Shown here: one piece after another, positions 19,224 to 29,283 of the stretch | How the letters are laid out: the number at the start of each line of letters is the position of its first letter | Numbering within the stretch: the stretch's first letter is position 1 | Source: Chara braunii | Lineage: Eukaryota > Streptophyta > Charophyceae > Charales > Characeae | NCBI GenBank assembly: GCA_003427395.1 | Contig: BFEA01000061.1 | Coordinates: 76,273-113,462 of the forward strand | Direction: 5' to 3' | Length of the DNA: 37,190 nt | Program-made: the position numbers and the translations under genes | Notes under the pieces: generated by a model | What the model was told of the DNA's origin: nothing | Seen by the model: the letters and a program-made list of their open reading frames with translations, nothing else | The model's database searches: none

Positions 19224-20184
19224 TTCAATCAGACTCGCTCTCTTCTTCGCTTCACACACATACAAACAGATGGCGATTCAGACTAGCGCAAGGCGCTCAC
19301 TCAAAGCTCAGAGATATGGAAACCAGAAACACAGTTCAAATGAAAACTCGCCTGTACACACCAACTCTCGTCACTGTGTCTGCCACACACACGCTCAACG
19401 CTCAACTTTGGATCTCCCTGAATACTACCACGCACACACACACACTCAGCCTATCTTCTAACCTACGGCGGCTATGGCCGCTCGCCACTACTGCTATGGC
19501 TACAACTCGCTCTTCAGCCCACTTCATCTTCGGGCAACCTGCAGACCACCTTTGCACAAGACGCTGTAGCAGCGCTTCCGCATGGCTTACGCAGTGAATG
19601 AATGAATGGCTGGGCGCTGCCTCTTGATTTATACTTTTGTAACTCATTGGTCTGGCCCTTTCCCAGGCCCTTGGTGCACACAGTCCCACACGGTACTTGC
19701 TTGACTGGACTCTGACTGACTGGGACCGGTACTACTGACTGCATGGGTTTGCACTGCCAATTCGATGCAGTCGCACTGCCGACGTAACGCAGTTGGGCTC
19801 ACCACTTGCCCACTTGCCTCTAGCTTAACGTGAGGCAACTTCGAAAGGCCACTTACGAACCTTCCGGAAGTCTGTGGACTTGGCCTTTCGAGTACTGTAG
19901 CAGCTACGACCTTGACCTTTCGGGACTGTAGCAGCTACGACCTTGACCTTTCAGAGTACCTACAACTACGACCTCTACAGAGTTGTGACTCCTAATCGAC
20001 AAAACTATAGATCGAACCCCTACCACTACAGAGACCTACGACATACGACAAACAACTACCAAAACACAGGTCACGGGTTCAAACACTCGGGGGTTGACTC
20101 GATACTGTACATGGGCAAAGTAAGGTCTGGGGTTCGAACTCTAGGGCCGGCATTTGTGACTGCAGAAAGGTGAAAACTGTTTCA
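19224..20184 (-). repeat. Element A 5' LTR
   Basis: 961 bp, from TTCAATCAG (the expected TG mutated to TT) to GTTTCA. Sense-strand TATAAAT at 19633-19627 and CCAAT at 19650-19646. It contains three 31-bp units at 19883-19980, one more than the 3' LTR, and lacks a 26-bp segment present there. Confidence 0.92.
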
Positions 20185-21090
20185 AACACAAAGTTGATAT
20201 GTCCCTTCTACTCTGGCCGCCATGCCTAACTCTGCCCTGAAGCCTTCCTTGAAGCATCGCACCCCCACTGGGGCCTTCCAAGTGAAGCGCCAACCAAGAA
20301 GATGAAGATGTCATCCACCATAGCCAGGCAAGTACCCCGTCACTCTCCTCTTAGCCCACCTTCTTCCTCCTCCGCCTACCTGGACTGCTCCGCCATAGCT
20401 AAGACTGGAGCACCAGGCCTCCTTCCTCCTCCCCAACACTGAGTACTACACCAGAGCTCACTCTAGCAGCATGACGCCAAGCTTGCACACTGCAAAATGA
20501 GGAGCCATTCGCTCCTCTTGGACTTATACCGGGCAACTTCCCTCTTCGGCGATGACTTTCCAGGCCGCTTGGCCTCCCAAGCATACGTGGTACCTTCCTC
20601 TCGGAGGGAAACATCATTGCACGTCTGATATCGTCCGCTACAGGCCATAGAATCAGACTACTTTGACTGGTACCCCTAGACCTAGGCCTATCGGACTTCT
20701 AAAATTCACTCGGCCTCTGAAGGTACTAACTTTTCGTCTTCTGCCTACCAACCGCTACTCTAGTGTTTTCTAACCAGCGCAGGCCTAGCTTACCTGCTAG
20801 TTGAGTGTTTCCAGCCATGCGGGCCTAGCCTACTGCTAAATCTCGGCTGCAACCCCGCAAATGCACGGCCATAGATAAGTACCAGGCCCAACGGCCTATC
20901 GAGCATACAAGTACATTGGTGGGTCACACACACGCCCCAACAATCATGTACTCAGACAACCACATGGGAACCAGCAAGCACACACACGCATAGACTTAGA
21001 AAACTCAGCAGAAGGCGGGAATCTCAGCAAATCACACATTCCAGCGACATATCTCATAAATCAGCAGAGCTCTCAATATGTGATTTTGCA
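20185..21090 (-). repeat. Element B 3' LTR, proximal part (after insertion A)
   Basis: Colinear with 29990-30877: TGATATGTCCC, CCGCCATRCCTAAC, CACCCCCACTGGGGCC, CTAGACCTAGGCCTA, CCGCAAATGCACGGCC and TCACACATTCCAG. It ends TGATTTTGCA at 21090. A minus-strand TATAAG at about 20524-20529 may be the B core promoter; the other LTR has TACAAG at the equivalent place. Confidence 0.9.
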
Positions 21091-21120
21091 GATCACTACA
21101 CTACCCCCCCTCAAGAGCGA
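21091..21120 (-). promoter_or_regulatory. Element B polypurine tract region
   Basis: On the minus strand GAGGGGGGGTAGTG lies about 8 bp upstream of the 3' LTR start TGCAAAATCAC. Its position and G-run fit the plus-strand primer site. Confidence 0.6.
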
Positions 21121-21178
21121 GGTCCCGTCAAGTGAGTAACTCAATCTAAGTCCCTGTGAAATGCATCGTAAGCAATTA

Positions 21179-21514
21179 CTACAAAGAGAGTTGTTGCATG
21201 CTCGAATGTAGTGAGCATTGCAGTGAATGCGAACTTCTGTCAGGAAACAATGTGACGTTCGTACGCATTGACAACACGAGGTGGATTTTGAAGCATGTCT
21301 TTTCTAGATATCCAGTAGAGTTTTGGCGATGTGTGATACAAAACATGAACTCGGTGTTGTTTGTTCTTCGGAACTTCTTCCCTTTTACTGTATGTGATAC
21401 GATTCTGACAATTTCATGACCGCCATCTATGTCACGAGGGATCATAGGCTCACAATAGGAAAAGGAAGTAGCAAAAACGTAAGGATACAATTTGGTCGTT
21501 GGGCTGGGGCCCAC
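21179..21514 (-). pseudogene. Element B integrase C-terminal remnant
   Basis: The minus-strand frame has MIPRDIDGGHEIVRIVSHTV. It parallels MIPPDMDGRYDIEGIVGEDV at the same place in element A (12530-12600), just before the chromodomain-like tail. The integrase core and RNase H that should precede it are missing: about 50 bp of CCGGA-rich sequence at about 21510-21560 joins it directly to the RT. Confidence 0.5.
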
Positions 21515-21559
21515 ACATCCGGACCGATATCCGGACCCGGACCCCGGACCACGGACTGT

Positions 21560-22093
21560 GCTTCTTTGAGGATCTCAAGAACTTCCTCTAGATGTTTCAT
21601 GTGCTCGTCCATGGACTTGCTAAAAATCATAATGTCATCAAGAATTTCAAGATAGACAACAACAAATCTGCTAATCTGATTTCTAAAGATTTTGTCTATG
21701 AGACTTCGAAGGTGGTTGATGCATTTATGAGACCAAAGGGCATACAATTAACTCATATAGCCTATTGAGTGCCTTGAACGCAGGCTTGTGCTGGTTTACC
21801 GAATCGACATCAATTAGGTGGTAGCCAGGCTTGAGATGGATCTTGGAGAAAACCTTGCACCCACTTGCAGCATCCAACACAGCTATGCGTGGCAATGGGT
21901 AAGCATTCTTTCTTGTGATCTGGTTCAAACCACGATAACCAATACACATCCGAAGTTTGACTCCTTTCTTGGGGACGAACAAAACAGGTGCACCAAATTC
22001 AGACTTACTAGGTTTGATGCAACCCTTGTCGATCATCTGATCAATCTGTTTCCAGAGTTCCTCTAATTTGGTTGGGCCAGACGATAGACACAA
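21560..22093 (-). pseudogene. Element B reverse transcriptase (truncated)
   Basis: Two frames joined near 21730 show Ty3/gypsy RT blocks: LWKQIDQMIDKGCIKPSKSE, FGAPVLFVPKKGVKLRMCI, GYRGLNQITRKNAYPLPRI and KVFSKIHLKPGYHLIDV (catalytic Asp of LDLKSGY replaced by His). The palm motif is altered to VVVYLEILDDIMIFSKS, with three extra residues between YL and DD. The RT ends at LEEVLEILKEAQ and then breaks off into unrelated CCGGA-rich sequence. It is clearly inactive. Confidence 0.88.
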
Positions 22094-22547
22094 CCCTTTG
22101 GAGGAATGTTGCCTTCCAACAATTCAATTTTGTACTTGGCAGGACGCACGAAAATTCCACGTGTTCGGCCAAGACATTCGGAAAACGGTCTAGAAGGCTG
22201 CGAATATCCGTTGGGATTTCGGGAGCTGGAGAATCAACGTTAGGCGAAGAAAAATCAGGTTGTGAATTAGCAGCCAAAGCAACAGATTCCGAAGTAGGTA
22301 CATATTGATCAGAATTAGAAGTAGAAGTAGATGGAGTGAAAGGTATATCATTCAAAGTAGAATTATTAAATGCCGCAAAATTAGAAGGCACGTGGGTAAG
22401 CTTGACAAAGGCTATGCATATCTGGTCGTCCTTCTCACGCTTGCGAAATTTCCTGTAGAATTTCAATGGATTGAGAAGAGTCGCTGGCGGCATTTGAATT
22501 TCGTCCAAGAGGACGGAACGCTCGATCCCTGAACCATCAAGTACCAT
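22041..22547 (-). pseudogene. Element B protease-RT linker
   Basis: Open minus-strand frame between protease and RT, with a Ser/Thr/Pro-rich middle and the segment IPTDIRSLLDRFPNVLAEHV, which resembles the conserved stretch just upstream of RT in gypsy Pol proteins. The last 35 codons overlap the start of RT in another frame, showing a frameshift near 22110. Confidence 0.55.
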
Positions 22548-22549
22548 AA

Positions 22550-22860
22550 AGTTTGACTTCTTCCAAATGGTTCATTGACATTGGGAAGCCAACCCAAGCC
22601 AATGACTGCTTCAAAAGGATATCTTTTGAGTATGTAGAAGTTCAGTGCGTGTATGACGGTGCAATCAACATCAAAGGTAATAAGCACACCTTTGACTGCG
22701 TGTGTTGAGGTGACAACCGCTTGGTTGCCAACTTGGGTCTTGGAAGGGTTCTGCAGTTCCACTTTCTTCATTCCCAAACCTGCCTTGTGGATACAACGTG
22801 GAGAAAATAGATTTGCAGGTGAACCACAATCAATTAAAGCACGGATGTAATGAGAAGCTT
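22550..22860 (-). pseudogene. Element B aspartic protease
   Basis: The minus-strand frame shows IRALIDCGSPANLFSPRCI, with the Asp-Cys-Gly active-site triplet at 22823-22831. It continues GLGMKKVELQNPSKTQV and HALNFYILKRYPFEAVIGLGWL, corresponding to the ILGMDWL closing motif. Cys in place of Ser/Thr after the Asp occurs in some plant gypsy proteases, so it need not be a lesion. Confidence 0.75.
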
Positions 22861-23142
22861 ACAGAAGATCAACTTCACCCCCCTTTGAGAATGGCCTTGC
22901 TGGAGCTTGGCCCAATGCTTTAAGCGGTTGTGGAAGTCTACTTCTCTAGACTCCTCCCAAGGCTCCACATAGAGGACTTGAACTGCATCAGCCTTGGGAT
23001 CAGCATCAAGAAGGGCATCAAGAGTAGGTTGCTGAACAGATTCAGGTTCATTGGAGAAACTTGCACTTACCTGTTCAACCTCTCTTGTCAGAGAGAGTGT
23101 TCATAACTTCTCTATGCCCTTGACTGGTTTCCCTGCACATGG

Positions 23143-23187
23143 AACCAGTTTTGGACCACATGGCCCTTCTTTTGACAATGCAAACAT
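23143..23187 (-). pseudogene. Element B gag zinc knuckle with last Cys lost
   Basis: The minus strand encodes CLHCQKKGHVVQNW. The pattern C-x2-C-x4-H-x4-C is kept except that the final Cys is Trp. The rest of the segment up to the protease has no conserved frame. Confidence 0.7.
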
Positions 23188-23331
23188 ACTTTGAGTTTGT
23201 CCTATTCCTTTTGGCTGATCCATAGGTCTTCCCAAGGCTTGGTTGAAGCATCCTCTGGACTAGCTGGGATCTTTGCTCCTTTGGGAAGATCAGTGGTGTT
23301 CTTCATCGAATTACGGTTTGGTCCCTTGTAG

Positions 23332-24670
23332 TCAAGGCAGTCCTAACATAAGGTTATTCATCTTCCACATTTTCAGGGATGATGAAAAACAGGCTATATC
23401 GCTATCTTGCTTTAGGCTGTCACCTAGAGAAGAATCATCCGCGTAGGTCTGATCCTCAACCTCGAATAGGTCATGCACTGCAAGGCGGTTGCTGCCTCCA
23501 AATCCCTTGCAGCTCGTGGCCTTCTTGCCACCTGTTGTGTGAAGGTCTTGTACCTCCAGCCTGACCACATCCTCTACGGGGGTACGTGAATTTGCATAAT
23601 CATTGAGTCTTAGCCCCAAGCGACGAGTGAGAGTTTGGGGAACCACACCGTTAACAACATCAATACAAGATTGTGCGCTCATTCCTAGACCTGGAGTAGC
23701 AAAAAGTTTGATGAGATATTGCTCCAAGGCCTGCATTGTGCCCATCGACATTCTACCCCTCATTACGGAAAGCTTTCGCCTTGCTTTGGCAGCAGTGTGT
23801 GGATCATCATACTGTTTTAGGAGGTGAACCTCAAATTGGATACAAGTGTGATCTTCAACTATTTTGTCAGGTCTATCCTTTGGTAGCCTACTTCTACAGC
23901 CTGGAGTTTTATGAAACTTTGTATGTTGGGTTCCACGTTGGTGCCCATGACCATAGTTTGGGTTGTTGGGTGAGTCCGCAGCACCACAAAATATGATCGC
24001 ATGGAGCTGATCCAGAACGTAATATCGTCCTTCCCATCGTACCTAGGTGGAATCTATGTCGCCTTCTTGTTCACATAGGGATTGCTGTAGCTTGGACCAG
24101 CATTTGCTGTGTCCGCATTTGTGGCTATTGCAGTTCTAGAATTTCCAGTGCTGCTGCTTGCTGCAGCGAGACTAGAATCTCCATTTACTGCAGTTCTCGT
24201 TTGGCTTATCACCACAATTGAAGATGTATAGGCGGTGATGAGAGCGACAAGTAGAGCCCGAACCACAACATTAGGAGCAGGGAGGTTAGGAATCTGGCCG
24301 CACTGCAGATCTGCAAACTGCTGCAACTGGTCATGGTGATCTTGCAAATTTTGACCATGGCTTCTGGCAACTTTTTTACTTCCTCGAACAACTGCAAGAC
24401 CTGGCCCGAATAGTCGTCAAGACTCCGGACTTCAACTAGGGCACTGAGGAGGAGTGGAGCTGTTTTTGCTTCAGCCTATGCATCGGTTAGTGCAGAGACA
24501 GTCCTAAAGATGGCCTCTTGGGCTGTCAGATCACCTCTCCTTCTGTTCTCCTTCAACTCCTTCTGCAACACTTTCTCATAAAAGAACTGATATTACGGTT
24601 TGTCTGCCTAAGGGGCAACGCCCAATTGGACCTTCCATTCTGCTGCAATCATTGCCATGATGGAGGACTG
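23332..24670 (-). pseudogene. Element B gag
   Basis: Reading from 24660 downward on the minus strand gives MAMIAAEWKVQLGVAP, then one frame with TAG at 24608-24610, TAA at 24593-24595 and TAG at 24476-24478, all where Gln would suit. A frameshift near 24345 leads to a coiled-coil with LQDHHDQLQQFADLQ and a Ser/Ala/Thr-rich linker. RYDGKDDITFWISSM at about 24010-24055 and LEQYLIKLFATPGL (23680-23730) match the usual retroelement gag capsid layout. It is different from element A gag. Confidence 0.7.
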
Positions 24671-24968
24671 GGGTGTCAGTAAGTCTCTCAAGAGGGGTCC
24701 ATACTATCTTGCTTTTTGACGGACACTTCTCTTCGCTTTCCTCACTCCCTCAAGTGAAGCGCTCAACAACTTCTCTCTCCTCTCTCTCTTTCTTTTGAGA
24801 TCGAGTCTCAAAGGGCATCAGAAAAATTCAAATGAAGAAACAAAATACAGCACAACGAAGAGCGGATAAAACTCCTAGCTGGATTGGCAATCCATTTGAA
24901 CTAGAGAATGGCAAATAAAACAACAATGATAAAAAACTAATTCAACAAGAGATGTCTAAACCAACGAA

Positions 24969-25716
24969 CAGTCCGGTTGGATCAAGCACAAGGTCCCCTC
25001 CTACCTAATCCAAGGCAGCTCTGTGGAAAGTACAGCAAATCACAAGCAAGGGACAACTAACGGAAGCAATGGAGACTCCAGTGGAGCAGACAGTCGCGAG
25101 CCAGTCTACAGACTGTGTCAGAACTTGCAGAGAAATGCAGTCAAGATCTCCTTGAAAGTGAGTGTCCCACCCTTAGTGTGCCCTCTCCTTCCAGCAAGAC
25201 AGAGAAGTGCCTGCAGTGGCTTTAGATCTGGTAGCTACAGGAGGCTCTTCTCTGTTGGACCACGTCCCACTGGGTACCGAAAGGTCCCAGGTAGGTTGCT
25301 GACCCAGTCCAACCAAGAAGAGTCCCGCCTAGGTCTGATTCAGCGACGCAGTCCGGTCAGATCAAGCACAAGATCCCCTCCTACCTAATCCAACGGAGCT
25401 CTGTGAAATGTACAACAAATCAGAAACAAGGGACAACTAACTGAAGCATGGAGATTCAAGTGGAGCAGACGGTCGCAAGCCAGGCTACAGACTATGTGTC
25501 AGAACTTATAGAAAAACGCAGTCAAGATCCCCTTGAAAGTGAGTGTCCCACACTTAGTGTGCCCTCTCCTTCCACCAAGACAAAGAAGTGCCTGCAGTGG
25601 CTTTCGATCTGGTAACTGGGGGGCTCTTCTCCATTGGACCAAGTCCCACAGGGTACCGAAAGGTCCCAGGTAGGCTGGTGACCCAGTCCAGCCAAGAAGA
25701 GTTCCGCCCAAGTCCA
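24969..25716. repeat. 380-bp tandem duplication in element B leader
   Basis: Unit 1 starts at CAGTCCGG 24969 and unit 2 at 25349. Both read CAAGCACAAG, CTCCTACCTAATCCAA, GGGACAACTAAC, TTGAAAGTGAGTGTCCCAC, AAGTGCCTGCAGTGGCTTT and GGTACCGAAAGGTCCCAGG. The roughly 10% divergence indicates an old duplication. It lies in the untranslated leader between the primer site and gag. Confidence 0.93.
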
Positions 25717-26487
25717 GAATCTATCCTTGCAGTACTGCGAGAACAAGACAAACTGTAGCTGGTACGTACTCAAAATAACATTCAAAATGAAAGGACAAAA
25801 GCATTATAGGAAGATGTGCAAGACTATGCAAGATACTTCTATCCATTCGTCCGTCAGATAAGAGAGCAGTCCACAAGCTCATTCACAACAGGCAAGATCA
25901 TAAAGAGTAGGAAAAAACTTCAGAAAAGATCCAGCATACCCCATCATGCAACATCATGGGCATCCCCCAGTCACACGACACTTACCTCTGTGGCCCGGAT
26001 TCTGAGATGCAGTATAACTCGCCCCCCTCTTATACGTCCTCCTGACCCAACTAGCAACCTCTACACTAGTGTCCTAGACAACCTACGAGGGCCTACTCTA
26101 CACCAATGTACAACACTGGATCCCCCGTCGATTTTGAAGACCGATCAGCAACTTGCAGTCCTTCGGTGCAGCCATGACTACTCCCCCGAGCCTCTCTTGA
26201 AGAGAAGCCCAAAAGTCGCTCAATGTATCACTCAAGTTCAGATTCCAGGTGTGATTGCCTCAAACTCTCTCCTCCCTCTAATCACTCCACAAAGTCACCC
26301 CAGCTTCCTCGCCACCCCATACATACTCTCCAACAACCTAGCCGGGTCATATGTCGACCCTGCAAGACTCGGTCTAGGTGGGGCCAGCTCCCACTTTCCA
26401 TCCTAACCTACCCTAATCGGAGTAGCCCTAACTAACTTGGATTAGGTTTAGGGCAACAAGACTCCTCTTGCCAGCAAGTAAGTATCA
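25717..26487. other. Element B leader, no coding feature
   Basis: Non-coding stretch between the tandem duplication and the primer-binding site. A long plus-strand frame here is antisense to the element and shows no domain. Confidence 0.55.
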
Positions 26488-26498
26488 CTCTGATACCA
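26488..26498 (-). other. Element B primer-binding site (initiator tRNA-Met type)
   Basis: The minus strand reads TGGTATCAGAG, an 11-base exact match to the common plant iMet primer site, seven or eight bases inside the 5' LTR end (about 26506). It fixes the polarity of B and shows that 26506 onward is the 5' LTR. Confidence 0.85.
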
Positions 26499-26505
26499 AT
26501 TCTTA

Positions 26506-26625
26506 AGATACTGGTAATTTCGAAGTGCACTGATACAAAGAAAGACAATGCCATTCAATTGCAAATGAAATGAAAGAACTTGGAAAGAGAAATAAAGAAG
26601 GGACGAAGAAGAATAAAGAACGGAA
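26506..26625 (-). repeat. Element B 5' LTR, proximal part (before the LINE)
   Basis: Matches 10976-11095 of the other LTR: CTGGTAATTTCGAAG, CCATTCAATTGCAAATGAAATG and AGAAGAATAAAG. It ends in AAAGAACGGAA (26615-26625), the LINE target duplication. Confidence 0.87.
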
Positions 26626-27240
26626 AAAGAATACAAAATCCTAGCAAAAGCATTAGCCAATAAAACTAACAGATAGTTGCTTTCACATCGACCAAGCAGG
26701 ATTCATTCCGGGTCCATACATTCTGGATAATGTGATGGCTCTAAACAAGGCGACAAAGAAGATCACAGAAAAACGAATGCAAGCGGCGATCTTATTCTTC
26801 GACTTTGAAAAGGCGTACAATCAAGTCAATTGGGACTTCCTCCACAGCTGCATGGAGAAGATGGGAGTCGGCCCAAACTTCAGAGAAGGGGTTAGAGTAC
26901 TCTATGGGGATGCCACGAGCAGGGTGCAGATAAACAAGATACTGTCAGGAACCTACCTGATATCGAGGTCTGTCCAGCAAGGCGACCCTCCTTGCAACCC
27001 CAATATTCTTGTTCATAATGGAAGCAATCACATTTTTTTCTGCGCAAGGACCCATCCATAGACTGCCTCAGCGAACAAAACTACAACCCCCTCCACGACT
27101 TCGCTCTCCCCACCGGACAGTTGTTCGCAAACGATCTCACGGTCCTCATCCGCTCCAACAACTCCTCCTTCCAGGCCCTGGCCCGCGCCATGGAAGCCTT
27201 CAGACTCGCCTCATAAATGAAGGTGAACTGGCTGAAAACG
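26626..27240 (+). pseudogene. LINE reverse transcriptase remnant
   Basis: Starts with KILAKALAN, shifts frame, then DQAGFIPGPYILDNV, AAILFFDFEKAYNQVNWDFL and SRSVQQGDP, classical LINE RT blocks. After another frame change comes LFANDLTVLIRSN (about 27121-27159), where the family has F/Y-A-D-D, so the first Asp of the catalytic pair is Asn. A TAA (27214-27216) precedes MKVNWLKTE, normally SGLKVNxxKT. Inactive. Confidence 0.9.
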
Positions 27241-27253
27241 GAAGGGTGGTGGC

Positions 27254-27832
27254 TTGTGGAAGGCACACCCCCCCCAACCCCCAGACCCATCCACTCCAAT
27301 GTCTAGGACTACAGGCGATCAAGCACTTCGATATCTAGGCATTACGGTAAACAAAGATGGCATCTGGCAAGGGATGGGGGAGTCACTACTCGCCAGAGCA
27401 ATAACTCGTTTAGCCACCTGCAACAAAGCCCAGGCCTCCCTACTAGGGAGCGCCCTGATCATCAACACAACAGTATTCTCCACCTTGTGGTACATGGCCT
27501 CCATATGGTGCCCCCCCGACGACGACCTAAAGAAGCTGAAGGCTAGAGCCAGGTGCTATTTGTGGACTGGTGACCCCAACAGAACCACCTGCATAAACAA
27601 AGTGGCCTGGCAAACTGTCATCAGGAAACCACAAGGAGGGCTAGGTATAATCGACCCTAAACAGGAAGCGATCGCCCTCCAAATTAAATAGATAATCAAA
27701 ATCCTAACAAAACGAGACCTCCCGTGGACCGCGATGGCGATCAACAGCATAAGGAATTTGGCGCCAGCAGTGACCCCACCGAACATGAGTGGTCTATTCT
27801 GGATCAGGGCAAAGGAGTGGACAATCAAATAG
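27254..27832 (+). pseudogene. LINE ORF2 segment downstream of RT
   Basis: Plus-strand frame with LRYLGITVNKDGIWQGM, SLLGSALIINTTVFSTLWYM, DDDLKKLKARARCYLW and KPQGGLGIIDPKQEAIALQIK, the usual block after LINE RT (the KxxGGLGI signature is clear). The same frame passes TAG at 27689-27691 and again at 27830-27832, both where Gln is plausible. Confidence 0.85.
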
Positions 27833-28498
27833 GGGAGACCAACAAGGAAAACTAACCTAGTGACCCCCATCCAACCCCCCACTACACCCACCCCCTACTG
27901 GTCTCTGATCCTGAAGACCTGATGCTGACTGATGCCAGAAAAGAAAGGGCCCCCGAGCAACAAAGTGGAAGTCCTATGACAACCCCTATTCTGCAATCCC
28001 TGGATCAAAGACACAGAGGGCAGACCGTGGACTCTCCGGGCCAAAGACCGCGATGGATGTCATGGGTTGAGAGAGCAATATGGCAGGTCAAACTTCTGTG
28101 GTCCGAAGACCGACAACAATGGCTCACCGCACAGGACCTTCACAATCCCTTAAAAGGCTGTCATTTACTGACCACCAACCTGTCAGAAATCCTCCAAAGC
28201 ATTCCTCCCCCACGGACGACCCTCCTAAAAGAGACACATACGCGGAAACCAGGAGACTGGGGACTTCTCACCACACACACCCTACCAACGAAAGCCTACC
28301 GTTTTGTGTTAAAACCGGACTCAACAAACTACCAGGCCAAGTTTGTATCCTACCCCATCATCAAACACGACCTATATGAACTAGAGATCCTAAACAAAAT
28401 GCCACATAACGAACAAATAGAAACCTACCTTCTCAAGAAGGTTAGTCTCTCACAAGACACCCTAGTTAATATTCCAGCCGGAACTCAGCGTCAAGGAG
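27833..28498 (+). pseudogene. LINE ORF2 middle segment, poorly conserved
   Basis: Open stretches separated by frame changes link the GGLGI block to the C-terminal zinc segment. I recognise no motif apart from scattered Trp and basic residues typical of the LINE connector. Confidence 0.5.
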
Positions 28499-29283
28499 TT
28501 GGAATTTGACCGAAAGGAATGGATCTGGGATCTGGGCGCCGCCAGTAAATCAAGAAGGATAACAGAATACGACGTAAACTTCGGGTATAACCTTGGACTA
28601 CAAACCAGGGACCCGAACCCAAGGCTGGCAGAGAAATGGAGAACCATACTGAACCTAGATACCACAACCCCAATCACCATCACATGGACCAAATACCTTC
28701 TCATCAGACCAAGTAGAATCCGAAGTATGCAATGGCTAATAGCACATGCAGCCCTGCCAGTCAACCAATGGTTACACAAGAGAAGGAAACATTCTGATCC
28801 TGATAGCTCGGCATGCTGCTCAATGTGCAGCAACGAATCACCCGAAGACATCCCCCACTGCCTTCTGTTCTGCCCTGAAGCAATCTGGATATGGAAGAAG
28901 ATCCGCGAGCTATGGTCGATCCTGTTCGCTGCCCCCCCCCCAAAAAACATTCCCCCTATCTCTATCCTACTTCTAACTCACATCCCCAGCACCATCACAG
29001 GCAGCAGGGAAGCATGGTTTACCTACTCAGGAAGCTGGCATTGTGGGTGATATGGAAACGCAGATGCACTCAAACAATCGAGGGAACAAAGGTGGCAAGA
29101 GAAGAAATGTGGTCACTACTACTGAGCATGACAGAGACGGAAATCAGGAGCAGATGGAGGAGAATAGCAAACTCTACAAGACACAAACCAGAAAGACAAG
29201 CAACCAAGAAACAGACTTTCATAAGGAACTGGTTGCTAAAAGGCAAGGTGGCAACGATAGTAGACAATAGACTGAGGTGGTAG
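28499..29283 (+). pseudogene. LINE ORF2 C-terminal zf-RVT-like region
   Basis: EWIWDLGAASKSRRITEYDV is followed by a zinc-binding pattern CSMCSNESPEDIPHCLLFCP (C-x2-C-x7-8-H-x-x-x-x-C), like the zf-RVT domain of plant LINEs. After a frame change at about 29030 the tail runs LALWVIWKRRCTQTIEG to FIRNWLLKGKVATIV. A C run followed by an A run at about 28931-28946 lies inside it. Confidence 0.75.

Larger units (their letters stand above)
11378..20184 (-). mobile_element. Element A: full-length Ty3/gypsy (chromovirus-like) retrotransposon
   Basis: 8.8 kb with two LTRs of 947 and 961 bp (11378-12324 and 19224-20184) that are mostly identical apart from small indels and scattered substitutions. A tRNA-iMet-type primer site adjoins the right LTR, and a purine-rich tract adjoins the left LTR. 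On the minus strand the order is gag, zinc knuckle, protease, RT, RNase H, integrase, chromodomain-like tail, the Ty3/gypsy order. AACA occurs directly outside both ends (11374-11377 and 20185-20188), the same 4-bp duplication length as two solo LTRs of this family. The empty site is visible in the paralogous B LTR near 29990. Several frameshifts and stops mean it is dead. Confidence 0.93.

Noticed and set aside
25816-26406. 196-codon plus-strand frame
   Set aside because: Antisense within the element B leader, rich in Ser, Thr and Pro, with no domain and no conserved counterpart.
28462-28950. 162-codon minus-strand frame
   Set aside because: Antisense shadow of the LINE C-terminal region, whose Cys/His motif is on the plus strand.
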